This document shows, in pieces, positions 18,295-25,500 of a stretch of DNA of 64,000 bases; the first letter of the stretch is position 1; the number at the start of each line of letters is the position of its first letter. Made by a program: the position numbers and the translations under genes. Source of the DNA: CAYLUN01 sp964386865. GTDB taxonomy: Bacteria > Verrucomicrobiota > Kiritimatiellia > RFP12 > UBA1067. Below the pieces are notes generated by a model. It made no database searches. It was not told the origin of the DNA and saw only the letters and a list, made by a program, of their open reading frames with translations. Where the stretch lies: assembly GCA_964386865.1 (NCBI GenBank), contig CAYLUN010000007.1, forward strand, positions 1-64,000, in the 5' to 3' direction.

Positions 18295-18406
18295 AGGCTG
18301 AAGGCTCTTAGGCTGATAGGTGAGACACATCCCCTAACAGTCTAAAAGCCTTCAGCCTAGCCACCTTCGCCCTAACAGTCTAAAAGCCTTCAGCCTAACC
18401 ACCTTC
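18295..18406. repeat. Intergenic inverted plus direct repeat between aldolase and dehydrogenase
   Basis: A 37-bp unit occurs twice in direct order at 18332-18368 and 18370-18406, differing at one base. Each unit contains aaaagccttcagccta. An inverted copy, taggctgaaggctctt, lies at 18295-18310, so the transcript can fold into a strong hairpin with either unit. It may be a REP-like element or a structured intergenic regulator. The downstream start codon at 18409 sits only 2 bp after the second unit, so the hairpin could affect translation of the dehydrogenase. No T-run follows, so a simple terminator is less likely. Confidence 0.85.
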
Positions 18407-18408
18407 TT

Positions 18409-19422
18409 ATGAACACTCCCATCCTCGTCACCCAAGCCGAATACGACAAAGCCGCCTCTGTCTTCACCTCCGCCACCGGGCTCGACTGCCGCCCCGCGCC
18501 CGCCGACGAGGCCGCGCTCGCCGAAATGATCCGCGCCACCGGCTGCCGTGCGGTCGTGTTGGGCGTCGCGCCCTACCGCGAGGCCCTCTATGACGCCCTC
18601 GCGCAGAATGCCGGAGAGCGCGGCGCGCTCCTCGTCCGCTTCGGCTTCGGCACCGACGGCATCAACAAGCCGCTTGCGAAAGCAAAAGGCCTCACGCTGG
18701 TCAATACGCCTGTCGACATCCAGACCAGCGTCGCGGAGCTCACGCTCTTTCTGATCGGCTCGCTGATGCGCCGCATCCCGCAGCTCGATGCGACGATCCG
18801 CAGCGGCGGCTTCACGCCGATCCGGGGCCGCGAGCTGTGCGGCCAGACCGCGCTGATCATCGGCGGCGGCAAAATCGGCCTCAAGGTCGCGCGCATGCTG
18901 CACCAGGGGTTCGGCGTGCGCACGCTGATCTGCGACGCCGCGGCAGAGTCCGACTGGCTCGCGCGCTCGGGCCAGACGCGCGACGCGCTGCGCGAGAACT
19001 TCGGCATCGAGGCGTACGCGCAAAACGCGGAGGCCCTGCTGCCGCTGGCGGACCTCGTGACCCTCCACCTGCCGCTGACCCCCGAGACCCGGAACCTGCT
19101 CGGCGCGAAACAGCTCGCGCTCCTGAAGCCCGGCAGCACGCTCGTCAATGTCGGCCGCGGCGGCATCGTCGACGAGGTCGCGCTCTACGACGCGCTGGCG
19201 TCGGGCCGCCTCGCGGGGGCGGCGACGGACGTATTCGTCAACGAGCCCTACGTGCCGGTCGCGCCGGAGAAGGATCTGCGCACGCTGCCGAACATCGTCT
19301 TCACGCCGCACTGCGGCTCGGACACCTTCGAAGCCAACGCGCGCATGGCGTCATCCGCCGTGGCGCAGGCGTCGGCCTTCGCGGCAGGCGATCACAGCCG
19401 CCTTAACGCCGTCGCGCTCTGA
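18409..19422 (+). CDS. D-isomer-specific 2-hydroxyacid dehydrogenase, NAD(P)-binding
   Basis: A 337-residue protein of the D-2-hydroxyacid dehydrogenase family. The Rossmann motif ALIIGGGKIGLKVARML is at about residues 147-163. The catalytic arginine region LVNVGRGGIVDEVALYDAL is near 245-263, AATDVFVNEP carries the expected Glu, and TPHCGSDTFEAN near 299-310 holds the catalytic His. It reduces or oxidises 2-keto/2-hydroxy acids. Its place after an HpcH/HpaI aldolase suggests it handles a keto or aldehyde product of sugar-acid breakdown. The start codon lies directly after the repeated hairpin sequence and has no obvious purine-rich site, because the upstream bases belong to the repeat. Confidence 0.9.
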   Translation: MNTPILVTQAEYDKAASVFTSATGLDCRPAPADEAALAEMIRATGCRAVVLGVAPYREALYDALAQNAGERGALLVRFGFGTDGINKPLAKAKGLTLVNTPVDIQTSVAELTLFLIGSLMRRIPQLDATIRSGGFTPIRGRELCGQTALIIGGGKIGLKVARMLHQGFGVRTLICDAAAESDWLARSGQTRDALRENFGIEAYAQNAEALLPLADLVTLHLPLTPETRNLLGAKQLALLKPGSTLVNVGRGGIVDEVALYDALASGRLAGAATDVFVNEPYVPVAPEKDLRTLPNIVFTPHCGSDTFEANARMASSAVAQASAFAAGDHSRLNAVAL

Positions 19423-19426
19423 GCCG

Positions 19427-19584
19427 CATGCGACGATGACACCGCTACGCTGGCCGCCCTCCTTGCGCCCGCGACCGCGCAGGGCGGCGCGGGCACGATT
19501 CCGCCGGGGGATTGCCAATTGGATGGTGCTAGACCCTTGACCCTCGCTTCGAACATCTCGGCTTACGGCGCAGGTGGGGGATAG
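19427..19584 (+). pseudogene. Remnant of a beta-helix (pectate-lyase-like) protein N-terminus, copy D1
   Basis: The frame reads DDDTATLAALLAPATAQGG, then IPPGDCQLDGARPLTLAS, and stops at a TAG at 19582-19584. It has no start codon or signal peptide and lies directly after the dehydrogenase stop. At the DNA level it is closely similar to 33929-34079, with a 6-bp deletion and several substitutions. The phrase DDTAxLxALLxPA...GGTVxIPPGDY is the usual entry to secreted parallel beta-helix proteins. I call it a truncated, decayed duplicate. Confidence 0.75.
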
Positions 19585-19588
19585 GGGG

Positions 19589-19712
19589 CGCAATTAGCCA
19601 AATAGGCCTTTCGTCATGAGGGACAATGTCGCAACAGAACAAAGGGGTTATGAAACGAAAGCACATACAACGATGAAGCACACGGTCTCAATGATCACCG
19701 CCCTGCTGCTGG
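19589..19712 (+). repeat. 124-bp perfect repeat A, copy 1 (leader plus signal-peptide start)
   Basis: Positions 19589-19712 are identical to 25377-25500 by direct reading. Similarity continues a further 15-20 bp upstream with small changes. The unit contains an AAAGGGG ribosome site, an 8-codon reading frame ending in TGA, and the first codons of a signal-peptide gene whose ATG overlaps that TGA. In this copy it leads into a broken gene. Confidence 0.95.
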
Positions 19713-19918
19713 TTCCGCTAGCCGCGCTGCACGCCGCTGAAACAACGAACGTCCAGCTTGACGGCGGGCGGTGCCTCAAGGTCAACGGGAAGCTCCTCCC
19801 TGCGTCTCCGCCTCGCCCCTGCCGAAGCCACCTGTCTCGCCCTGATTCCAAGCCCGCCGGGCAGGAGATGAACACGGAGGCGTGCAAGCCGGAGAGGGGC
19901 TTGCGCCGCTTTCATTGA
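19673..19918 (+). pseudogene. Truncated secreted-protein gene downstream of repeat A copy 1
   Basis: The 81-residue frame begins with a signal peptide (MKHTVSMITALLL, VPLAALHAAE) and then TTNVQLDGGRCLKVNGKLL. That last stretch resembles the start of large secreted glycosidases, where an 'I-D-G-G-R-x-L-x-V-N-G-K' strand comes first. After about residue 42 the sequence becomes P/R-rich without similarity to any fold and then stops. A long mature enzyme has probably been lost by deletion or frameshift. A cleaved small secreted peptide is possible but less likely. Confidence 0.6.
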
Positions 19919-19935
19919 CCAGCTAAAATTAACCT

Positions 19936-22900
19936 ATGAAAAGGAACCTGTTTATGTCAATAACCATCTCTCTGGCCGGCGCGGCTCTCTGCACCGTCCT
20001 TTTTTCGGCATGTACCGTAACCGATACGTCCACAAAACAAGAGCCGGAGACCGTCACGTTCTTTGTTTCTCCGAGGGGCAATGATACCTGGTCTGGCAAA
20101 CAAGCCAAACCGAACTGGACAAAGTCCGACGGCCCTTTCCAAACGATCGTCAGAGCCCGCGACGCCATCCGGGCCTTGAAGACGCGTGACGGCTCGCACC
20201 AGCATCCCGTGACGGTGATGCTGGATGACGGCCTCTATTGCCAACGAGACGTCCTGACATTCGGCCCCGAAGACTCCGGCAGCGAAGCCTGCCCGATCAC
20301 CTATGCCGCACGGCCCGGCCGCACACCCATCATCAGCGGAGGGCTCCCTCTACAGAACTGGCAACGCGACACCGGAGACTGGAGCCGCGACACATGCGGC
20401 GGAAGACTCTTGAGCCTCCGTCTCCCGGAAAATCCGACCGGCACGCCGTGGGCCTTTAACCAGTTGTACGTCAACGGCACCAGCCGGACCCGCGCCCGCT
20501 CACCTAACAAAGGGAGTTTCTTCCGCAGCGCCGGCCCGACCGGGATCAATGAAAACAAGGAGTTTTTCTTCAACGAGGGCGACGTCAAGAACTGGCGCAA
20601 CCTCCGGCAGGTGCTCTTTACGGTCTACCACTCCTGGGAGACGTCCCTGCACCATGTGCACACCATCGACACCGACAATAGCGTTGTCACCCTGCGCGAG
20701 GATGCCCCTTGGCCCATGGGACACTGGGAGAAGCAACAGCGGTACTACGTGGAAGGGATCTTCGAAGGTCTCGACCAGCCCGGCGAGTGGTATCTGGACA
20801 CCTCCGCCAACACGCTCTTCTACTACCCCCTGCCGGGCGAGACCCCGAAATCTGTCAGCGCGGTTGCCCCCCTGATCCGCTCAACCCTGGTCGCCTTCAC
20901 GGGCGAACCGTCCAAGAACACCTATGTCGAGCATATCCGTTTCCAGGGTATCGCCTTCAAGCACACCGACGCCAACCTGTCCCTCATCCGCAATCCCGGA
21001 CAGGGCGAAATTTACCAGCCGGCCCTGATCATGGCGACCGGCCTGCGCCACGGTGTCTTTGAGAAGTGCGAGATCTCCTGCGCCGGCGCCCACGCGCTCT
21101 GGCTGGCCTCCGGATCCAGCGACAACACGGTGCGCCAATGCCACCTGCACGCGCTGGGCGGCGGCGGTGTCTATATCGGCGGCGGCTGGGGGGTCAGCGA
21201 AACCGCGCCGGCCGCAAGCAACACCGTCGACAACTGCTTCATCCACAACGCCGGCAACCTCTTCCATGGCGCCCACGGCGTCTGGATAGGCAGAAGTTCC
21301 TACAACCGAATCACCCACAACGAAATCTCCAACCTCGACTACTCCGGCATCTCCTGCGGATGGTCCTGGGGTTTCCAGCCCACCTCGGCCCACCACAACA
21401 GGATCGATTTCAACCATATCCACCACCTCAGCAACGGGGAAGGGCTCAGCGACATGGGCGGCATCTATACCCTCGGCGTTTCACCGGGCACAACCGAGCG
21501 GTACAACCATATCCACGACGTCTACAGCTACGCGTATGTCTCCCACGGATCCGGCCTCTACCCCGACGAGGGCAGCTCGGATATCCTGCTGGCGAACAAC
21601 GTGGTCCATCACGTTCGCAACTCCCCTCTCTTCATGCACTATGGCGCTGACTGCACCGTGAGCAACAACATCCTCGCCCTTGGCGATAAAAGCCAGCTAC
21701 GTCGCTCGCGCGAAGACAAGCGCTGCCACTACAGCGCCGTCAACAACATCGTCTTCAGCGACCACCCGCTGATGCTGGACGGGCCCTGGAAGAACAAGGA
21801 CTGGTTTCTGGCGAACAACGTCTACTGGAGCACATCCGGTGAAGCGCAGTTCGCCGGACGGGCCTTCGCCGAGTGGCAGGCTGAAGGAAACGACAAGGGA
21901 TCGCTTGTCGCCGACCCGCTCTTCAACAACCCTGTAGCAGGGGACTTCTCCTTGAAAGCCGGTTCGCCGGCGCTGAAGGTCGGCTTCCAGCCCATCGACC
22001 TCAGCCGGACGGGCCTTTACGGCGATGCGGACTGGGTGTCTCTGCCCGGCAAATTCCCCGACAGGAAACGCGTTGAGATTGCCCCGCCCGTTGAAGTGCC
22101 GATCAGCATCAACTACACCTTTGAAGGGATCGTGCCGGGCACCAAGCCGTCCGACTGCAGCATCCATCAGGCCGGCGGCGCCGTGGTCGCCATCACCGAC
22201 GAGCGGGCCGCAGAGGGCGAGCAGTGCCTGAAGTTCCAGGACGCGCCCGGCGCGGGCTACCGGTGGCTGCCCCACCTGGAATACAAACGGACCTATACGA
22301 ACGGCACCGTCACGCTCTCTTGGGACATGCTGAACAGCAAAGAGCAACCGGACGAGTTTATCGTGGAGCTGCGCGACTACTCGTCAGGCAACTACCTGAG
22401 CGGGCCCGGCGTCGCTGTCAGCGCGGACGGCACGGTCAAAGCCTCGGGGCAGGTTGTCGGCAAGATGCCCCTCGGCGAATGGGTGAAAGCGACCATCGAC
22501 ATCACCCTGGGAGGAGCAGGCCCCGGCACGTACCGCCTGCAGCTCGACATCCCCGGCCAACAGCGGATCGTCAAGACGCTGCCCGTTCCGAGCAAAGCGT
22601 TCAGGGCCATCACCTGGCTGGGCCTCATGAGCAACAGCGACGGCAACGCGCTTTTCTATGTGGACAACCTGCGCCTGGGCACGGCGGAGGAACTGGCCAA
22701 CCCGCCGCGCAGACGCCACCTCGCCCATGCAAACAGTCGCAAGAACCTCCCTGCCGTCGGCAAGAACGGGCTCGCCGGCCACTGGAACTTCGCGGGCGAC
22801 GCCGGCTATACCGTGCCGGATCTCTCCGGATGCGGCAACACCGGCGACTTGTGGGCGCGTCCGGCCGCGGGGGCTTTCGGCCACGCCGCCTACTGCGACG

Positions 22901-23445
22901 ACACCGCGAGCCACATCCGGATACCCGACGCACCCTCCCTGCGGGTCGGCAAGGCGTCGTTCTCGCTCAGCCTGTGGCTCTGCCCGGAAACACTGGAGAC
23001 GAAATCGGCCGACGCCAGGAGACGCTTCATCAGCAAGAACGGACATCCCTCGACCTGGTGGAACATGAACCTCACCACCGGCGGCAAAATCAGCTTGGAG
23101 CTGGCCGACAGCGACAAGCACTCCTTCGCCTGCAGTTCCGACGCAGGCCTGCCCCTCAAGCGCTGGTCCCACCTCGCCGTGGTCGTGGACCGTGACGTCC
23201 GCGAGGTGCGGTTCACGGTGAATGGCAAGCCGGATGTCACGCGACCCATTCCCGCGTCATTCACCGGCTCGCTGGATGTCGCCGGCTGCGACCTCTACCT
23301 CGGTTCCACCTGGCAGCCCTTTACCGGACTGCTCGGCGAGGTGAAGCTCTACAAACGCGGTCTGACCGCCGAAGAGATCGCCAAGGAATACGACACGCAG
23401 AAGGCGCGCTACGCCGATGCGTCATACCGCATTCTGGAGGAATGA
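19936..23445 (+). CDS. Large beta-helix glycosidase lipoprotein (GH141/GH120-like) with sandwich and LamG domains
   Basis: A 1169-residue predicted lipoprotein with lipobox LFSAC near residue 26. Residues about 45-690 form the parallel beta-helix: FFVSPRGNDTWSGKQ, FQTIVRARDAIRALK, AWSW-like stacks and FNQLYVNGTSRTRARSPN, a phrase typical of GH141-type enzymes. Residues about 715-905 are a beta-sandwich (INYTFEGIVPGTKPSD; LSWDMLNSKEQPDEF). Residues about 920-1160 are LamG (LAGHWNFAGDAGYTVPDLSG; FSLSLWLCPETLE; LLGEVKLYKRGLTAEEIAKE). ATG 19936 gives a positively charged n-region; ATG 19954 has a better placed AAAAGGA site and is an alternative. It shares its plan with the 9082 protein. Specificity could be fucose, xylose or arabinose linkages. 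Confidence 0.75.
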   Translation: MKRNLFMSITISLAGAALCTVLFSACTVTDTSTKQEPETVTFFVSPRGNDTWSGKQAKPNWTKSDGPFQTIVRARDAIRALKTRDGSHQHPVTVMLDDGLYCQRDVLTFGPEDSGSEACPITYAARPGRTPIISGGLPLQNWQRDTGDWSRDTCGGRLLSLRLPENPTGTPWAFNQLYVNGTSRTRARSPNKGSFFRSAGPTGINENKEFFFNEGDVKNWRNLRQVLFTVYHSWETSLHHVHTIDTDNSVVTLREDAPWPMGHWEKQQRYYVEGIFEGLDQPGEWYLDTSANTLFYYPLPGETPKSVSAVAPLIRSTLVAFTGEPSKNTYVEHIRFQGIAFKHTDANLSLIRNPGQGEIYQPALIMATGLRHGVFEKCEISCAGAHALWLASGSSDNTVRQCHLHALGGGGVYIGGGWGVSETAPAASNTVDNCFIHNAGNLFHGAHGVWIGRSSYNRITHNEISNLDYSGISCGWSWGFQPTSAHHNRIDFNHIHHLSNGEGLSDMGGIYTLGVSPGTTERYNHIHDVYSYAYVSHGSGLYPDEGSSDILLANNVVHHVRNSPLFMHYGADCTVSNNILALGDKSQLRRSREDKRCHYSAVNNIVFSDHPLMLDGPWKNKDWFLANNVYWSTSGEAQFAGRAFAEWQAEGNDKGSLVADPLFNNPVAGDFSLKAGSPALKVGFQPIDLSRTGLYGDADWVSLPGKFPDRKRVEIAPPVEVPISINYTFEGIVPGTKPSDCSIHQAGGAVVAITDERAAEGEQCLKFQDAPGAGYRWLPHLEYKRTYTNGTVTLSWDMLNSKEQPDEFIVELRDYSSGNYLSGPGVAVSADGTVKASGQVVGKMPLGEWVKATIDITLGGAGPGTYRLQLDIPGQQRIVKTLPVPSKAFRAITWLGLMSNSDGNALFYVDNLRLGTAEELANPPRRRHLAHANSRKNLPAVGKNGLAGHWNFAGDAGYTVPDLSGCGNTGDLWARPAAGAFGHAAYCDDTASHIRIPDAPSLRVGKASFSLSLWLCPETLETKSADARRRFISKNGHPSTWWNMNLTTGGKISLELADSDKHSFACSSDAGLPLKRWSHLAVVVDRDVREVRFTVNGKPDVTRPIPASFTGSLDVAGCDLYLGSTWQPFTGLLGEVKLYKRGLTAEEIAKEYDTQKARYADASYRILEE

Positions 23446-23487
23446 GCGGCAAGGCGCCTGATTCGACACCAAGCAGTCAGCCTTTAG

Positions 23488-23670
23488 AAGAAGGTCTGCG
23501 GTGCTGGCTGGCGCGAAGGGGTTGAAAAAAGCTCAGTTTGGCGTCTGTTTCGCCGGGTTTGGATATTTTATGCACCCCACCTCCTGTCGTATAATAACGC
23601 TGCCAGCAGGGCTGGATGTCAACATGGACGGGTGCGGGTGCGCCTGCACGGAGAACCACGGAGCGTCGGA
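23488..23670 (+). repeat. 183-bp promoter-like repeat B, copy 1
   Basis: Ungapped alignment by eye to 36018-36200 shows about a dozen differences over 183 bp. A perfect TATAAT lies at 23590-23595, preceded 17 bp upstream by TTTATG as a weak -35. The first 14 bp, aagaaggtctgcgg, equal the last coding bases of the AraC gene that ends at 36041, although no AraC gene is present here. The copy lies just upstream of the sialidase-like gene at 23711. Confidence 0.9.
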
Positions 23671-23710
23671 TGCGTACGGCAATTTCCTGTCAGTTCAGAG
23701 ATCCATCATT

Positions 23711-25372
23711 ATGATCAAAACCCATTTTCCTGCCTGGTGCAATCTATGCGCTTTATCCGGGTGCATATTCATGGCTGCAAGAGTGATCGCCGCCGAGCGA
23801 GCCAATTACGAAATCTATCAGCCGGCGATCAGCACCCGGACGTTCGTCGACCCGGCGACCGGCAAAGAGGTGTCCGGTCACGACTCGACCATTACGTGGT
23901 TCAAGGATCGCTGGATCTGGCAGTGGGATGATGGCAGCGAAAAACAGGGCCAGCGCATTCGCCAAACCATTAGTCCTGATTTAGAAACCTGGACCAGCCC
24001 GATCGAAGTCTATTCCACTGCCGCCGGTTCTGTCAATCCGGTGGTGGAGGCCGAGAAGTCCAGTCAGTGGCAACCGGGTTTTATTTTGGTCGGCGACGAA
24101 CTGTGGAGTTTCTGGGCCCATTGGAGGCCGGACGACGGGCTCTACCTGTCGCGTTTACGCACGCCAGATGGGAAATGGGAGAACACCCACATCATGCCGG
24201 CTGGTGGCCGAATCTTTGTTGGTAATGGCGGCATGATCGCCAGCACCGGTCGCATTCTGGTTCCGGTTACCCACCAGATGGAAGAGGCCGTGGGCATGGA
24301 AGATACTCAAGATAAGGTGATTTACAGCGACGATGGCGGAGAAACCTGGGCGATATCCAAACAAGGCGTGCACGCGCCGTCCGACGCCTGGGCCTGGGAG
24401 GCCACCATCTGGGAGCCGACGCCAGGCCGTCTGCTCATGCTTTCGCGCAATACCCAAATGGATAAAAAGAAAGGGACACCCATAGCGAAGACTATCAGCT
24501 ATGCCAGCAGTGATGACTTGGGGGTTACCTGGCAACCGCTTGAAAGAACCTTTCTGCCGATGGAATTAGCGGTATCGCGCTCACATGTCATGCGCTATGG
24601 CAGCCGGCACATCCTCGCCCAGAACGATTTCTGGACCAACAGCTGGCGCCATAACGATCAACGGAGAAACCTGTCGCTATTCTTCACCCGAGGCACCGGC
24701 GTCGATTTCACCGCTGGCACCCTGCTGCTGGGAGATCTGACCGATATCAATTGCGACTATCCACAGATTGCGATCAAGGGCGATCAGGCAGTCGTGTGCT
24801 GGACCTGGAATCGAAAACTCATGAGCGACCGGCCGCAGATGCTCACCAGCGTCACCCCGCTGCCGGATCCCGCGCGCTGGTATGTTTTTCCCCGGTCGGG
24901 CCTGGGGCGCAGTGCTGCCACGGCGGTAAGAGTCGAGGATCGCTCCTGCCTGCGTTTTCTTGACGATTTCAGTTCAGCCGGGGTCGATCTTGATGCCAAC
25001 CTGCCGCGCTCCAACAGCGTGCGCATCGCCTTCGACGCCTTAATTGAGACCGGCACCACCCAGGCCCTACTCACCATCGGCCAACCGGTGGCACGCATTG
25101 TTGCCGAAGCAGGGCAAATCGTCATTCATAGCGGCAAAGAAAAGGTCACTGCCGGCGCCATCGCTGGATGGACGCACCTCATCGTTACCAGTGCCCCCGA
25201 TACCCTCACCATCAAAGTCGGCGAGGCGGCGGCTGTGTCGCTGCCGCATCGCCTAGGCAACGAAGGGCGCTGGGTGTATCTCGGTCAGGGATACTATACG
25301 GACCTCAAGGCCAAACCGGGCGCCTCGTTTCTGATCAATATCGACTCGCTGACCACTCAGGTCGGGGAGTAG
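23711..25372 (+). CDS. Secreted sialidase-like (BNR/Asp-box) protein
   Basis: A 553-residue protein with a signal peptide (cleavage near VIAAERA). The propeller carries Asp boxes SPDLETW near residue 90, SDDGGETW near 207 and SSDDLGVTW near 268. Further family features are ISTRTFVDPATGKEVSGHDS and LMLSRNTQMD. The last 150 or so residues form a sandwich domain (LRFLDDFSSAGVDLDANLPR; LLTIGQPVARIVAEAGQI). Compared with the 3616 protein it is shorter and only distantly related. Upstream in-frame sequence comes from repeat B and is unlikely to be coding; ATG 23711 directly precedes the signal peptide, though its ribosome site is weak. The stop lies at the start of repeat A copy 2. Confidence 0.75.
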   Translation: MIKTHFPAWCNLCALSGCIFMAARVIAAERANYEIYQPAISTRTFVDPATGKEVSGHDSTITWFKDRWIWQWDDGSEKQGQRIRQTISPDLETWTSPIEVYSTAAGSVNPVVEAEKSSQWQPGFILVGDELWSFWAHWRPDDGLYLSRLRTPDGKWENTHIMPAGGRIFVGNGGMIASTGRILVPVTHQMEEAVGMEDTQDKVIYSDDGGETWAISKQGVHAPSDAWAWEATIWEPTPGRLLMLSRNTQMDKKKGTPIAKTISYASSDDLGVTWQPLERTFLPMELAVSRSHVMRYGSRHILAQNDFWTNSWRHNDQRRNLSLFFTRGTGVDFTAGTLLLGDLTDINCDYPQIAIKGDQAVVCWTWNRKLMSDRPQMLTSVTPLPDPARWYVFPRSGLGRSAATAVRVEDRSCLRFLDDFSSAGVDLDANLPRSNSVRIAFDALIETGTTQALLTIGQPVARIVAEAGQIVIHSGKEKVTAGAIAGWTHLIVTSAPDTLTIKVGEAAAVSLPHRLGNEGRWVYLGQGYYTDLKAKPGASFLINIDSLTTQVGE

Positions 25373-25376
25373 GGGT

Positions 25377-25500
25377 CGCAATTAGCCAAATAGGCCTTTC
25401 GTCATGAGGGACAATGTCGCAACAGAACAAAGGGGTTATGAAACGAAAGCACATACAACGATGAAGCACACGGTCTCAATGATCACCGCCCTGCTGCTGG
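25377..25500 (+). repeat. 124-bp perfect repeat A, copy 2
   Basis: Identical to 19589-19712. It begins 4 bp after the sialidase-like stop and runs through the leader minigene into the signal peptide of the DUF4838 gene at 25461. Here the downstream gene is intact, unlike copy 1. Confidence 0.95.
25438..25464 (+). CDS. Putative 8-residue leader peptide coupled to the DUF4838 gene
   Basis: ATG at 25438 follows AAAGGGG by 2-3 bp and encodes MKRKHIQR, ending in a TGA at 25462-25464. That stop overlaps the ATG of the next gene (25461) as ATGA. The arrangement suggests translational coupling. The identical minigene occurs in repeat A copy 1 at 19650-19676. The spacing from ribosome site to ATG is short, so it may instead serve only as a standby site. 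Confidence 0.4.
   Translation: MKRKHIQR

Noticed and set aside
18295..18406. CRISPR-like array
   Set aside because: Only two direct units with no unique spacer and an inverted arm; no cas genes in the window.
23501..23710. In-frame extension of the sialidase-like gene upstream through repeat B, and a Cys-rich peptide common to the repeat B copies
   Set aside because: The open frame exists in all copies, but it continues into unrelated genes, has no consistent start or stop and covers a TATAAT promoter core. The non-silent changes in copy 3 do not look like protein-level conservation.
19589..25500. Insertion sequence bounded by the two perfect 124-bp repeats
   Set aside because: The interval carries glycosidases only. 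No transposase, terminal inverted repeats or target-site duplication was seen, and each copy lies at a gene start.
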